From NCBI GenBank assembly GCA_002840755.1, contig PHBZ01000029.1, forward strand, positions 1-64,000: a stretch of DNA of 64,000 nucleotides, in the 5' to 3' direction. Below are positions 1 to 8,545 of the stretch, piece by piece. Positions within the stretch are counted from its first letter, which is position 1. Every line of letters starts with the position of its first letter. Source of the stretch: Chloroflexi bacterium HGW-Chloroflexi-10. GTDB taxonomy: Bacteria > Chloroflexota > Anaerolineae > Anaerolineales > Anaerolineaceae. The notes under the pieces were generated by a model. It was not told the DNA's origin, did no database searches, and saw only the letters and a program-made list of their open reading frames with translations. The translations under genes were made by a program, and so were the position numbers.

Positions 1-349
1 TACCCAAATCATAGATTAATCCATACTCATTCATGCTTTGATTTGTTTGCAGATTGTTATAATTCATTTATGTCTTCCTTGGTTTTTTGGTGTTTTCGCA
101 AACCTATTTTACCGAAGAAGACCTTTTTATTTTTTGTCAATCTTTCTTGTGAAAGCCGTGCAGGCAATCGTGAGGTTATGTGAATAAACTTGTTAAATGG
201 GAATATTTTAAATTTGAGTACGTAGTGTTCTAAAAAACCACCATGGTTTTATAAGATGTTCAGAAAAAGGACTTGATTTTATATAAAACTATATAATGGT
301 AATACCTATTCAAATTTTTGTTCAAATGTATATCCTGGAGGACAGTGCC
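1..349. other. AT-rich leader region before the conflict-type operon
   Basis: No gene is visible here. The DNA is clearly more AT-rich than the genes that follow. A TATAAT lies at 292-297 with a TTGATT at 273-278, but the 13-nt spacer is too short for a standard sigma70 promoter. A second TATAAT is at 58-63. The first-gene promoter probably lies here, but I cannot fix it with confidence. The TATAAT at 292-297 overlaps an upstream in-frame ATG (296), which argues against that ATG being the start. Confidence 0.3.
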
Positions 350-3040
350 ATGGCTCAATTTCTTGAACGCTCAGTTGTAGTCAATGGTGATGCAGCTATT
401 GATTGGTTTGTTATTTCCGGTGTAACACGTGGGGAGGAATCCGGTTCCAGGAGAAATATTTCCCGTTTGAGCAGTCAACCGGGTGGGGTATACCTTTTGA
501 ATGATTTGATTGGAGCGACCGTTAATCGATTTAATCAAAAAAATCCTGCAGAACCCTGGCAAATTTATTCTTTGCATACACCTGAAGCGTCTTTTCACCC
601 TTCTGATTTGCGGATTAATCACTCCTTTGCACGCTGTACCCGTCAGGCAGGCAAGCCAACCCCTGCATGGCGTGTCGTCGAAAGGTTGGGGATTCAAAAA
701 GCTACAGCAGACGGAATACAACCCTGGCAATTGATAGAGGACGATCCGGACGAAGCCGCATTGATCTTGTTGCATGATTCCAATCTCGGTTTTCGTAACC
801 ATCAGGAACTATGGCCAAAAGCGTTACTTAATTCTGATAAAAAGCCCTGGGTTATTTTGAAGATGGCCAAGCCGATTATGGAAGCAAATCCCCTTTGGGA
901 ATATTTGCGACAGAATTTTTCAGAACAACTGATTGTTGTGATAGCAGTAGATGATCTGCGCCAAGCCGAGGTTCAGATTAGCCGTAACCTTTCCTGGGAA
1001 CGAACAGCACAGGATGTGGTTTGGGAATTAACCTATAATCCCAAAATGAATGCACTTCTCGACTGCTCTCATGTGATTGTAACCTTCCCCAATGTGGGCG
1101 CTATCTTGATTTCACGTTCCGAACACGCTGATCAATTTCCCGAATGTCATTTATTCTTCGACCCCAAACATTCAGAAGGTTCCTGGGAACAGGCTTTTCC
1201 GGGAAAAATGAGCGGGTATCAATGTTGTTTTTTGGCCGGATTATCCCACCATTTTCTTACCGGAGAACCAGACATTAATACGGGTATTCAGGCAGGTTTG
1301 TCTGCCATGCGTACGCTGCATCAAACCGGGTTTGTAGTAAAGAATGAAAATGAGCTGTTGCCCGATCTGAATTTTCCATTGGAACGGATATTGGATAACC
1401 TGGAAAAACAAACCTGCAATTTTTCACGTATTCTGATCGAATTTCCCACCCGATTGTTGCATGAAAAAGCTCTTGAAAAGGATCCGCCATTTGCACCAGG
1501 CTACTGGACCATTTTAGAAAGCTGCTACACTTCCAATTTGGATGTGGTTGCGCGCGAAGTGGTAATCAATGGCCCGGAGACAGCGCTGAAAAATGTGCCC
1601 TTAGGGCAATTTAATAATTTACTAACGGTGGATCGGCGGGAAATTGAAAGCTTCCAGGCTATTCGCGCATTGATCAAAGAATATTGCGCTGCAAGCCGTG
1701 TGGAACGCCCTGTATCCATTGCTGTTTTCGGCCCTCCGGGATCAGGAAAATCCTTTGGTGTGAAACAGGTAGCGAAATCGTTGAAGCTGCCGGATGTAAA
1801 AATCGAAGATATTACTTTTAATTTATCGCAAATGAAATCGCCGGATGAGTTGGCAGACGCATTTCATCAGATCCGCGATAAAGTGCTCAAAGGGATTATT
1901 CCCCTGGTGTTTTGGGATGAGTTTGATTCCCAGCTTTCTGGCCAAAAATTGGGTTGGTTGCGATACTTTTTGGCACCCATGCAAGACGGTGAATTTACGG
2001 AAGGACAATTGCGCCATCCGATTGGGCGGGCAATATTCGTTTTTGCAGGCGGAACCTGTGCCACGATTGAAGAGTTTGAGGGTAAGGGAACCGAAGAGTT
2101 CAAAGATGCCAAAGGCCCTGATTTTGTCAGTCGTTTGCGCGGCTATATCAACATCCTGGGCGCAAACCCGCCTTCAAAAGACAGCCGGCCGGATCCGTAC
2201 TACATCATTCGCCGGGCTATTCTGTTGCGTTCCATTCTGGGAATGGCCGCTCCGCAACTCTTTGCCAATGGCGATGGAAGCGGAAAATTACGGATGGATC
2301 GTGGTTTATTGGAAGCCATGCTCAAAGTGCGTAAGTACAAGCACGGCGCACGCTCCATGGAATCTATCTTAAATATGAGTACACTGGCCAATAAAACCCG
2401 TTTTGAACGATCCAGTCTTCCCTCTGAATCACAAATTGAATTGCATGTGGATGCCCAGAATTTCTTCTCTATTCTACAACGTGCTGACTTTGAGGAAGGC
2501 CGTTTGGAGGCGCTGGCGCGTGCCACCCATACCGTCTATTGCGATGGATTGCGTTTCCGTGGAGAACAAACCAAAGCAATGGTAAATTATGAAAACCTTC
2601 CTGAAGAATTAAAAGAATCCAACAGAAAATCCGCAAAGGACATTTTACGAAAATTGGAATTTTGTGGATATGAACCGGTACATGCGCGCAGTAATCAGAT
2701 TCCGCTTGATTTTCCGGGTGAAACGTTGGACCGTTTAGCCGAAGAAGAACACATCCGTTGGATGCGCGAAAAATTGCAGGCTGAAAGGACCCCGCATTGG
2801 CATTACGGACCTCAGCGGGATGATGATCAAGGGATTCATCCATGTCTTTTACCCTGGCGGGAATATTCACCTGAAGAAAAGGCGCAATTGTTTACCGTAG
2901 AGGAATGGCAGCGGATTGGCGAGGGATTTTTACCGGAAGATGAACGCAACAAGGATTATGATATGGTTCGCGGTATTCCTGAGATCCTTGCCCGTGCCGG
3001 ATACGCTGTTGTTAAATCGCGGGATGATAACAAATCGTAG
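350..3040 (+). CDS. AAA+ ATPase with C-terminal RyR domain and ribokinase-like N-terminus
   Basis: Predicted cytoplasmic 896-aa ATPase. From this start, a Walker A (GPPGSGKS) lies near residues 461-468 and a Walker B-like stretch (LVFWDEFD) near 518-526. The last ~100 residues match the bacterial RyR domain pattern: IRWMREKL, then HYGP, then HPCLLPW. The first ~400 residues have features of a PfkB/ribokinase fold (VVVNGDAAID near the start, VIVTFPNVGA, then FLAGL), but the expected GAGD catalytic motif reads SGYQ, so this part is probably inactive or a sensor; that is inference. The start at 350 is preferred over the in-frame ATG at 296 because GGAGG (337-341) lies 8 nt upstream. It is followed after 6 nt by the SLOG-like gene, so the two are probably cotranscribed. 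RyR domains occur in prokaryotic nucleotide-signalling and conflict operons; the ligand here is unknown. Confidence 0.8.
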   Translation: MAQFLERSVVVNGDAAIDWFVISGVTRGEESGSRRNISRLSSQPGGVYLLNDLIGATVNRFNQKNPAEPWQIYSLHTPEASFHPSDLRINHSFARCTRQAGKPTPAWRVVERLGIQKATADGIQPWQLIEDDPDEAALILLHDSNLGFRNHQELWPKALLNSDKKPWVILKMAKPIMEANPLWEYLRQNFSEQLIVVIAVDDLRQAEVQISRNLSWERTAQDVVWELTYNPKMNALLDCSHVIVTFPNVGAILISRSEHADQFPECHLFFDPKHSEGSWEQAFPGKMSGYQCCFLAGLSHHFLTGEPDINTGIQAGLSAMRTLHQTGFVVKNENELLPDLNFPLERILDNLEKQTCNFSRILIEFPTRLLHEKALEKDPPFAPGYWTILESCYTSNLDVVAREVVINGPETALKNVPLGQFNNLLTVDRREIESFQAIRALIKEYCAASRVERPVSIAVFGPPGSGKSFGVKQVAKSLKLPDVKIEDITFNLSQMKSPDELADAFHQIRDKVLKGIIPLVFWDEFDSQLSGQKLGWLRYFLAPMQDGEFTEGQLRHPIGRAIFVFAGGTCATIEEFEGKGTEEFKDAKGPDFVSRLRGYINILGANPPSKDSRPDPYYIIRRAILLRSILGMAAPQLFANGDGSGKLRMDRGLLEAMLKVRKYKHGARSMESILNMSTLANKTRFERSSLPSESQIELHVDAQNFFSILQRADFEEGRLEALARATHTVYCDGLRFRGEQTKAMVNYENLPEELKESNRKSAKDILRKLEFCGYEPVHARSNQIPLDFPGETLDRLAEEEHIRWMREKLQAERTPHWHYGPQRDDDQGIHPCLLPWREYSPEEKAQLFTVEEWQRIGEGFLPEDERNKDYDMVRGIPEILARAGYAVVKSRDDNKS

Positions 3041-3046
3041 AAGAAT

Positions 3047-3595
3047 GTGATTACCATTGGAATTACCGGGCACCGCTTTATTCTGGAAACAGATCTGCTG
3101 AGAGCTGGCGTTTTCAGCGCTTTAAAGCAGGTCGATACTGCTTTTCCAGGCGAAGAATGGCAAATGGTTTCGTCGCTGGCGGAAGGTGCCGATCGATTGG
3201 TTATGGATTGCATCTGGCAGCACCGCCCGGATACCAGGTTGATTGTTCCTTTGCCATTAGAGGTGGAGGACTATGAACAGGATTTTCCTGATCCGGATTC
3301 TGTGAAAGATTTTCGTCGTTTATTGCAGCTTGCAGATAAAGTGCTCACCCCTCCACCGGCATCCACACGGAATGAAGCCTACTATCTTGCCGGCATAAGT
3401 ATGCTGGCGCACTCTAACCTGGTATTGGCATTGTGGGATGGTGAAACAGCCCGAAGCCGCGGGGGTACCGGAGATATTGTCAATATTGCGCGTCAGCGTG
3501 AATTGCCATTGGCCTGGGTACATTGCGGTAATGCGGTCAGTTTAGGTGAAAACCAGGGTGAAGTCAGTTTTGAAGGATTTAAAAATAATTTATAG
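3047..3595 (+). CDS. SLOG/LOG-like nucleotide-binding protein
   Basis: A 182-aa Rossmannoid protein. The N-terminal GITGHR, the SSLAEGADRLV segment near residues 42-52, and a late GGTGDIV near residue 138 are the pattern of the SMF/DprA-LOG (SLOG) superfamily, which binds or processes nucleotide-derived ligands. It starts with GTG, 6 nt after the RyR-ATPase stop, with only a weak purine stretch upstream, suggesting translational coupling. It ends 22 nt before the STAND gene. No membrane segment or effector is fused to it, so in this operon it could sense or make a nucleotide signal; that role is inferred from families with similar associations. The family call is good, the ligand is unknown. 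Confidence 0.7.
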   Translation: MITIGITGHRFILETDLLRAGVFSALKQVDTAFPGEEWQMVSSLAEGADRLVMDCIWQHRPDTRLIVPLPLEVEDYEQDFPDPDSVKDFRRLLQLADKVLTPPPASTRNEAYYLAGISMLAHSNLVLALWDGETARSRGGTGDIVNIARQRELPLAWVHCGNAVSLGENQGEVSFEGFKNNL

Positions 3596-3617
3596 TCTGA
3601 ATATAGGATATTAAATT

Positions 3618-6600
3618 ATGCCTCAAACAACCCGGACATTTCGTGTGTTTATCAGTTCAACCTTCAGTGATCTGAAAGAAGAACGTGGCGCGTTACAAAC
3701 GTACGTTTTTCCACGGCTACGAGAGCTGGCAATGGCTCATGGTTGTCGGTTCCAGGCAATCGATTTGCGCTGGGGTGTCAGTGAAGAAGCAGCATTAGAC
3801 CAACAAACCATGAAAATTTGCCTGGGTGAAATTGGACGCTGTCAACAGATCTCTCCTCGTCCTAATTTTCTCATTTTACTTGGGGATCGCTTTGGGTGGC
3901 GCCCATTACCTTACTCCATACCAGTAGAAGAATTTGAATGTCTGCTGCCACATCTGACGGAAGCAGAACAAAAATTGGCTTGCTGGCAGAGCGATGGTTC
4001 TGGCTGGTACCGGCGGGATGATAATGCCATTCCGGCTGAATATGTTTTGCAACCCCGCCGTAAAGGCAGCCGCTGGGAAGAATATGAAGTTTGGGAAAAT
4101 GAAGTAGAACGTCCGTTGGTTATTGGATTGGAAAGAGCCGCTCACAAAGCTGATCTACCTAAAGGCCTATTGGTGAAATATACCTATTCTGCCACAGGGC
4201 AGGAGATTGTCCGGGGAGCTTTAAGCTCGCCAGATGCGCAATCGCATGTGTTTGCCTTCTTCCGAGGAATAATAAATGCCAACGAGGCCGATCAAAGTTT
4301 TGTTGAAATCGACCATGATCTTCGTCTCCGCCAGGAACAGCTTAAATCCAAGTTGCGTAATAAACTCCCTGGCAATATTTATGAGTTTGCTGCCCATTGG
4401 AATGGATCTGGGGTTGATACGGATTACATAGGCAGCTTACCGGAGAATTTGGAGATTTGTCTTAAGATATGTGAAAGTGATAAACCGCGCACACTTTGTG
4501 AATCCGTCTGGCTGCACCTTTCTCAGCTGATTTTATCTGAAATTAGAAATAAGGAAATAGTCAGTTCTCTGGAGAAAGAATTACAGTCACATGAAATTTT
4601 TGCACGTGAGCGGACCGAAATGTTCGTAGGACGCAGCAAAATACTACAACAAATTGATGAATACATTCAAGGAAAAGATCGGCATGTTCTGGCGCTTATC
4701 GGAAATTCAGGGTCGGGTAAATCTGCAATTATTGCTAAAGCATGCCAGGCCAGCCGGAATATAGTTTCTAAAAAAGGGTCAAAATCACCGGTAATAATTC
4801 AACGTTTCATCGGTGCAACACCAGAATCTACTGACGGTAAAGCTTTGCTTGAGGGATTACGCCGGCAAATAGTTCGGGAATATGGCGGGGAAGACACTGT
4901 TTCATCAACAACTTTTAACGAGCTGGTGATAAAATTTTCCAGATCTCTTACATTGGCAACTGCAAATCGCCCTCTTTTTATATTTCTGGATGCACTTGAT
5001 CAATTGAATATTGCTTATGATGCACGTGTTTTATCCTGGATCCCGGTTGAATTGCCGCGGTATGTTCATCTGATAGTATCAACACTACCAGATGACTGTG
5101 TCCAGCCATTGCAAGCCCGGCAGGCTATTATGATGAATATCCCCCCCATGGATCTTGTTGATGGTGCAGAACTACTTGATAACAGGCTTCAGAATATTCA
5201 ACGACAATTAACGAAAGAACAAAAAGATCTAATACTAAAACAGTTCCAAATCTCGGGTGGATTACCCCTATACCTTAAAGTGGCTTTTGAACAAGCCCGG
5301 CATTGGCATTCGTTTTCTGAACCATACCAGTTGGGTGAAAGTGTTGGTGGAGTGCTGGTGGATTATTTTCACCAATTGGAACAAGAAAATTACCATGGTA
5401 AAGAATTGGTTTCTGCTGTCCTAGGATTTTTGGCTGCATCAAAAAATGGGTTAAACGAAGATGAATTACTGGATATTCTATGGAAAGATTATCAGGTTCG
5501 GTTAGCTTTTTTTCGACGCTCTCCAAAATCCCCAACCGATGTGCAATCATTACCAATAGTGATCTGGGCGAGATTATTTTTCGATTTGGAGCCGTTTCTA
5601 AATCAACGTGAGGCAGACGACTCATCTGTGCTTGTGTTTTATCATCGCCAGGTTGGTGAAGCTGCAAGAACATTGTACCTTCGACCAGGTTGTCATGCCG
5701 TTCTTTCGGATTATTTCTTTTCATTACCAATCTATCTGGATAACAAAAAACAAATATTAAACCTGAGAAAATTATCAGAGATGGTTTACCAGCAAATCAA
5801 TGCTGGCCAAATGGAACGGTTTATTCAAACCATGCTGGATTTTAATTACTTGATGGCAAAAGTCAAAGGTCATGCTATTCAAGACTTGGTGAAAGAATAT
5901 GGACAGGCGTTGGAGACGGATATAAAACAATCTGACCATATTCAATTCTTTAAGCTTATTCGAGAAACACTGTTACTTTCATCAAGTATTTTAGAAAGTA
6001 AACCGGATCAGTTGACGGCTCATTTATATGCACGTTTAATGGGATTAAATAATCGTCATATTTTCCCTGTTTTAGAACAAGCCAGGTTGGTGACCCGCAC
6101 TCCCTGGCTGCATCCTCTACATCCATGCCTGGAACCACCCGGTGGACCACTTTTGCAGACTTTTATGGGACATAATATGTTGGTAAATTTGGTGAAATTT
6201 ATGCCGGGTGGACAGGCTGTATCATGGTCGATGGATAGAACAATTAAAATATGGGATTTGGCTAGCGGTGCATGTTTGCGTACGTTGTCAATGGATTTTT
6301 GGGCTGTCGCAATTACACAGGATTGTCAATTCGCGATATCTGTGGTGATGAAAAAACACCTTCATGTATGGGATCTTATAACGGGTATTTGTCTTCGAAC
6401 TTTTGACGGACCTTATTTTGCGGGAGTAATATTAAAAATTTCACCTGATGGCAAATTCGCATTTTCTCATACAAAAACAAAAGCGATGGAGGTCATTGAT
6501 CTGCAAAATGGCACTGTTCTCCATTCCATTCGTGCCCACGATGAATTTGTTGAGGCAGCTGCGATTGCACCCAATAGTTGGATGGCTGTGACGGGGGCAG

Positions 6601-8063
6601 GCGGTAATTTAAAGTTGTGGGACCTGCGGGATGGTAATTGCCTTGGAATGTTAAAAAAGCCAGCTTCCAGGATAACCAATGTAATTTTTTCAACTGATGG
6701 CAAGCAAGTTATTGCAGCCTGTGAGCTTGGGATCATTTTTCGTTGGGATGTAGAAAGTGGTTCTTTACTCAATTCCATTCAAACAAATCGCCTAATTAAA
6801 ACCCTGGCCATCTCTTCGGATAGCCTGCGTCTTGTCACTGGAGATTCCAGTAACCAGGTTATTGAATGGGATCTTCAACAAGGTACCCCATTACAGGTGT
6901 TAGACGGGCATTCACAACCCATACTTAGCCTGGATCTATCATCTGATGGACAGATGGTCATCACGGGCGGTGGGGATAACACAGTCAAATTATGGAATTT
7001 GCGAAATATTCCATCCATAAAATTAGAACCAGGCCATGCTGCCGCTATTGCATCGATAGCTTTTACTTCAGATGGCAAACGCGTCTTAACAACTTCCATG
7101 GATAAAACGATCAAGATTTGGGATTCCAAAAGTCTTAAAAATCAATTAATATTGCAGGGCCATACGGAAAAAGTCAACCAGGTTGCCATTACCAGTGATG
7201 GGCTGCGGGCAGTTTCAGCGTCGGATGATAACACCTTGAGGGTTTGGAATATGATAAATGGTGCTTGTCAACTGATTCTCCAGGGTCATAAGGTTGGTGT
7301 TAATTCAATTGCGATTACCCCGGATGATAAAAAAGTGGTTTCCGCTTCGTCCGATTGCACCTTGCGAGTCTGGGATTTGTTAAGTGGTATATGTCTCAAA
7401 ACTCTGGAAGGGCACAAGTGGTATGTGTACAAAGTGATATTAACGCCGGATGGAAGAAAAATAATTTCTTCGTCACGGGATACCACCATTAAAGTATGGG
7501 ATCTGGAAAGTGGTGCCTGTCTGCAAACATTTGCAGGCCATTCCGATGCAGTGAATAAATTGGTGATTACGCCAGACGGAAGAAATATTATTTCCAGCAG
7601 TTGGGATAAACAATGCAGAATGTGGAATATTAATAATGGCGCATGTCTTACTCTTGATTGTCAGAACGTGAATGCGGTATCACCTGATGGACGTTTAGTG
7701 GTATCAATTCCAAACGTGGAAATTTGGGAACTCGAGAGTAAGCAAATATTGACTGGCTTTACTGGTGATTATGGGGGGATGACCTGTTGTGCGTTTGCTG
7801 CCGATGGATTGACTTTGGCGGCTGGAGATGCAAGTGGTCGGATTTATACATTTCGAATGGAAAATTTTAATGTTGGAACTCCAATAGTCACTGCAAGATC
7901 TCTTATTCAAAAATCCCTGTTATGGAAAAAAGAATCATTTTTCTTTGAGTGCCCAATTTGTACAAAATGGGCAGATGTTCCAAAAACTGTTTTAGGCAAA
8001 GACAGCTCTTGCCCAAAATGTGGCAAACAGGTCCGCTTTAATCCATTCACTATTGCCAGCTGA
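3618..8063 (+). CDS. DUF4062-NACHT/STAND NTPase with WD40 repeats and zinc ribbon
   Basis: A 1481-aa multidomain protein shaped like animal TEP1/NWD1/NPHP3-type NTPases. Residues ~5-110 are a DUF4062 domain (FISSTFSDLKEER, later LLGDRFGWRP). The NTPase has Walker A GNSGSGKS near 362-369 and Walker B LFIFLDALD near 452-460. A helical region follows to ~845. From ~850 to ~1415 there are about a dozen WD40 blades (many TIKVWDL or TLRVWD endings). The C-terminus carries a zinc ribbon with paired CxxC motifs (CPIC, CPKC). STAND NTPases of this kind oligomerise after ligand recognition by their repeat region and then activate an N-terminal effector; whether this one acts against phage is not shown. 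It sits last in an operon with a SLOG-like protein and a RyR-ATPase. The start is the only good ATG; AGGA lies upstream. Confidence 0.88.
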   Translation: MPQTTRTFRVFISSTFSDLKEERGALQTYVFPRLRELAMAHGCRFQAIDLRWGVSEEAALDQQTMKICLGEIGRCQQISPRPNFLILLGDRFGWRPLPYSIPVEEFECLLPHLTEAEQKLACWQSDGSGWYRRDDNAIPAEYVLQPRRKGSRWEEYEVWENEVERPLVIGLERAAHKADLPKGLLVKYTYSATGQEIVRGALSSPDAQSHVFAFFRGIINANEADQSFVEIDHDLRLRQEQLKSKLRNKLPGNIYEFAAHWNGSGVDTDYIGSLPENLEICLKICESDKPRTLCESVWLHLSQLILSEIRNKEIVSSLEKELQSHEIFARERTEMFVGRSKILQQIDEYIQGKDRHVLALIGNSGSGKSAIIAKACQASRNIVSKKGSKSPVIIQRFIGATPESTDGKALLEGLRRQIVREYGGEDTVSSTTFNELVIKFSRSLTLATANRPLFIFLDALDQLNIAYDARVLSWIPVELPRYVHLIVSTLPDDCVQPLQARQAIMMNIPPMDLVDGAELLDNRLQNIQRQLTKEQKDLILKQFQISGGLPLYLKVAFEQARHWHSFSEPYQLGESVGGVLVDYFHQLEQENYHGKELVSAVLGFLAASKNGLNEDELLDILWKDYQVRLAFFRRSPKSPTDVQSLPIVIWARLFFDLEPFLNQREADDSSVLVFYHRQVGEAARTLYLRPGCHAVLSDYFFSLPIYLDNKKQILNLRKLSEMVYQQINAGQMERFIQTMLDFNYLMAKVKGHAIQDLVKEYGQALETDIKQSDHIQFFKLIRETLLLSSSILESKPDQLTAHLYARLMGLNNRHIFPVLEQARLVTRTPWLHPLHPCLEPPGGPLLQTFMGHNMLVNLVKFMPGGQAVSWSMDRTIKIWDLASGACLRTLSMDFWAVAITQDCQFAISVVMKKHLHVWDLITGICLRTFDGPYFAGVILKISPDGKFAFSHTKTKAMEVIDLQNGTVLHSIRAHDEFVEAAAIAPNSWMAVTGAGGNLKLWDLRDGNCLGMLKKPASRITNVIFSTDGKQVIAACELGIIFRWDVESGSLLNSIQTNRLIKTLAISSDSLRLVTGDSSNQVIEWDLQQGTPLQVLDGHSQPILSLDLSSDGQMVITGGGDNTVKLWNLRNIPSIKLEPGHAAAIASIAFTSDGKRVLTTSMDKTIKIWDSKSLKNQLILQGHTEKVNQVAITSDGLRAVSASDDNTLRVWNMINGACQLILQGHKVGVNSIAITPDDKKVVSASSDCTLRVWDLLSGICLKTLEGHKWYVYKVILTPDGRKIISSSRDTTIKVWDLESGACLQTFAGHSDAVNKLVITPDGRNIISSSWDKQCRMWNINNGACLTLDCQNVNAVSPDGRLVVSIPNVEIWELESKQILTGFTGDYGGMTCCAFAADGLTLAAGDASGRIYTFRMENFNVGTPIVTARSLIQKSLLWKKESFFFECPICTKWADVPKTVLGKDSSCPKCGKQVRFNPFTIAS

Positions 8064-8122
8064 TTTAATCGATTTACGAAAATTCGTTTAGCAGTAAGGA
8101 TTACAAGTCACTGAACACCTGT

Positions 8123-8190
8123 AGATTTTGTATTCTAAATAGTTCTATCTTTAGTGATCTGAATGCAGAATGTGGTGCGTGTTGCAAACC
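8123..8190 (+). pseudogene. decayed fragment of a second DUF4062 gene start
   Basis: Read in frame from 8123, the DNA translates to a stretch aligning with residues ~6-25 of the upstream 1481-aa protein: the shared core is SS-x-FSDL, then E, then GA. About half of 20 residues match, and the nucleotide match to 3654-3700 is roughly 80% by eye, with several C-to-T type changes. There is no start codon or continuing homologous frame. It looks like the remnant of a duplicated or recombined STAND gene. Similarity is seen directly; the history is inferred. Confidence 0.55.
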
Positions 8191-8286
8191 TGTGGGTTTT
8201 TCTGATCTGAGAAAGATCTATATCAATGAAGGGCTAACTAAGCCGGAGGGTCAGACCAACGGTTGGATAAATCAGAATTTATGGGT

Positions 8287-8442
8287 TTAAGCCTGTTGCT
8301 TTTTCCAACTGGTGTATCCTTTGCTGAGTAGAAAAGCCGCCAGAATAACGATAGTCAGAATAGCGTCAATTACCGCAGTGAAAGCTGCGTTAGCGGCGTT
8401 ATTCCCAATCAAGAAAAGTTCCGTTATTTTTCTTTCTCCAAC
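8287..8442 (-). pseudogene. C-terminal remnant of a membrane protein
   Basis: A 51-codon open stretch bounded by in-frame stops, without an ATG or GTG start. It encodes one convincing transmembrane segment (AVIDAILTIVILAAFLL) followed by a short basic tail ending SWKKQQA. That shape is typical of the last helix and cytoplasmic tail of a polytopic transporter. It resembles the end of a DHA2-type MFS protein, but this is a guess. It lies between the STAND operon and an intact MFS gene. With the DUF4062 fragment it accounts for part of the 480-nt gap at 8064-8545; the rest shows nothing I can name. Confidence 0.35.
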
Positions 8443-8545
8443 TTAAGAATCAGATGAGTCTTTTGTGGATTCTTGTACAATTCTCATTTTCCCCTTAAGT
8501 ACAGGTTTACAATTAATCTATTGAACATTAATAGGGAATGATTCT

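Noticed and set aside
296..349. Extended start of the RyR-ATPase at 296
   Set aside because: The 18 extra residues lack a ribosome-binding site, overlap a TATAAT box, and the ATG at 350 has GGAGG 8 nt upstream.
6160..7860. WD40-encoding repeats as DNA repeats or CRISPR
   Set aside because: They are protein repeats with diverged DNA and no regular spacers.
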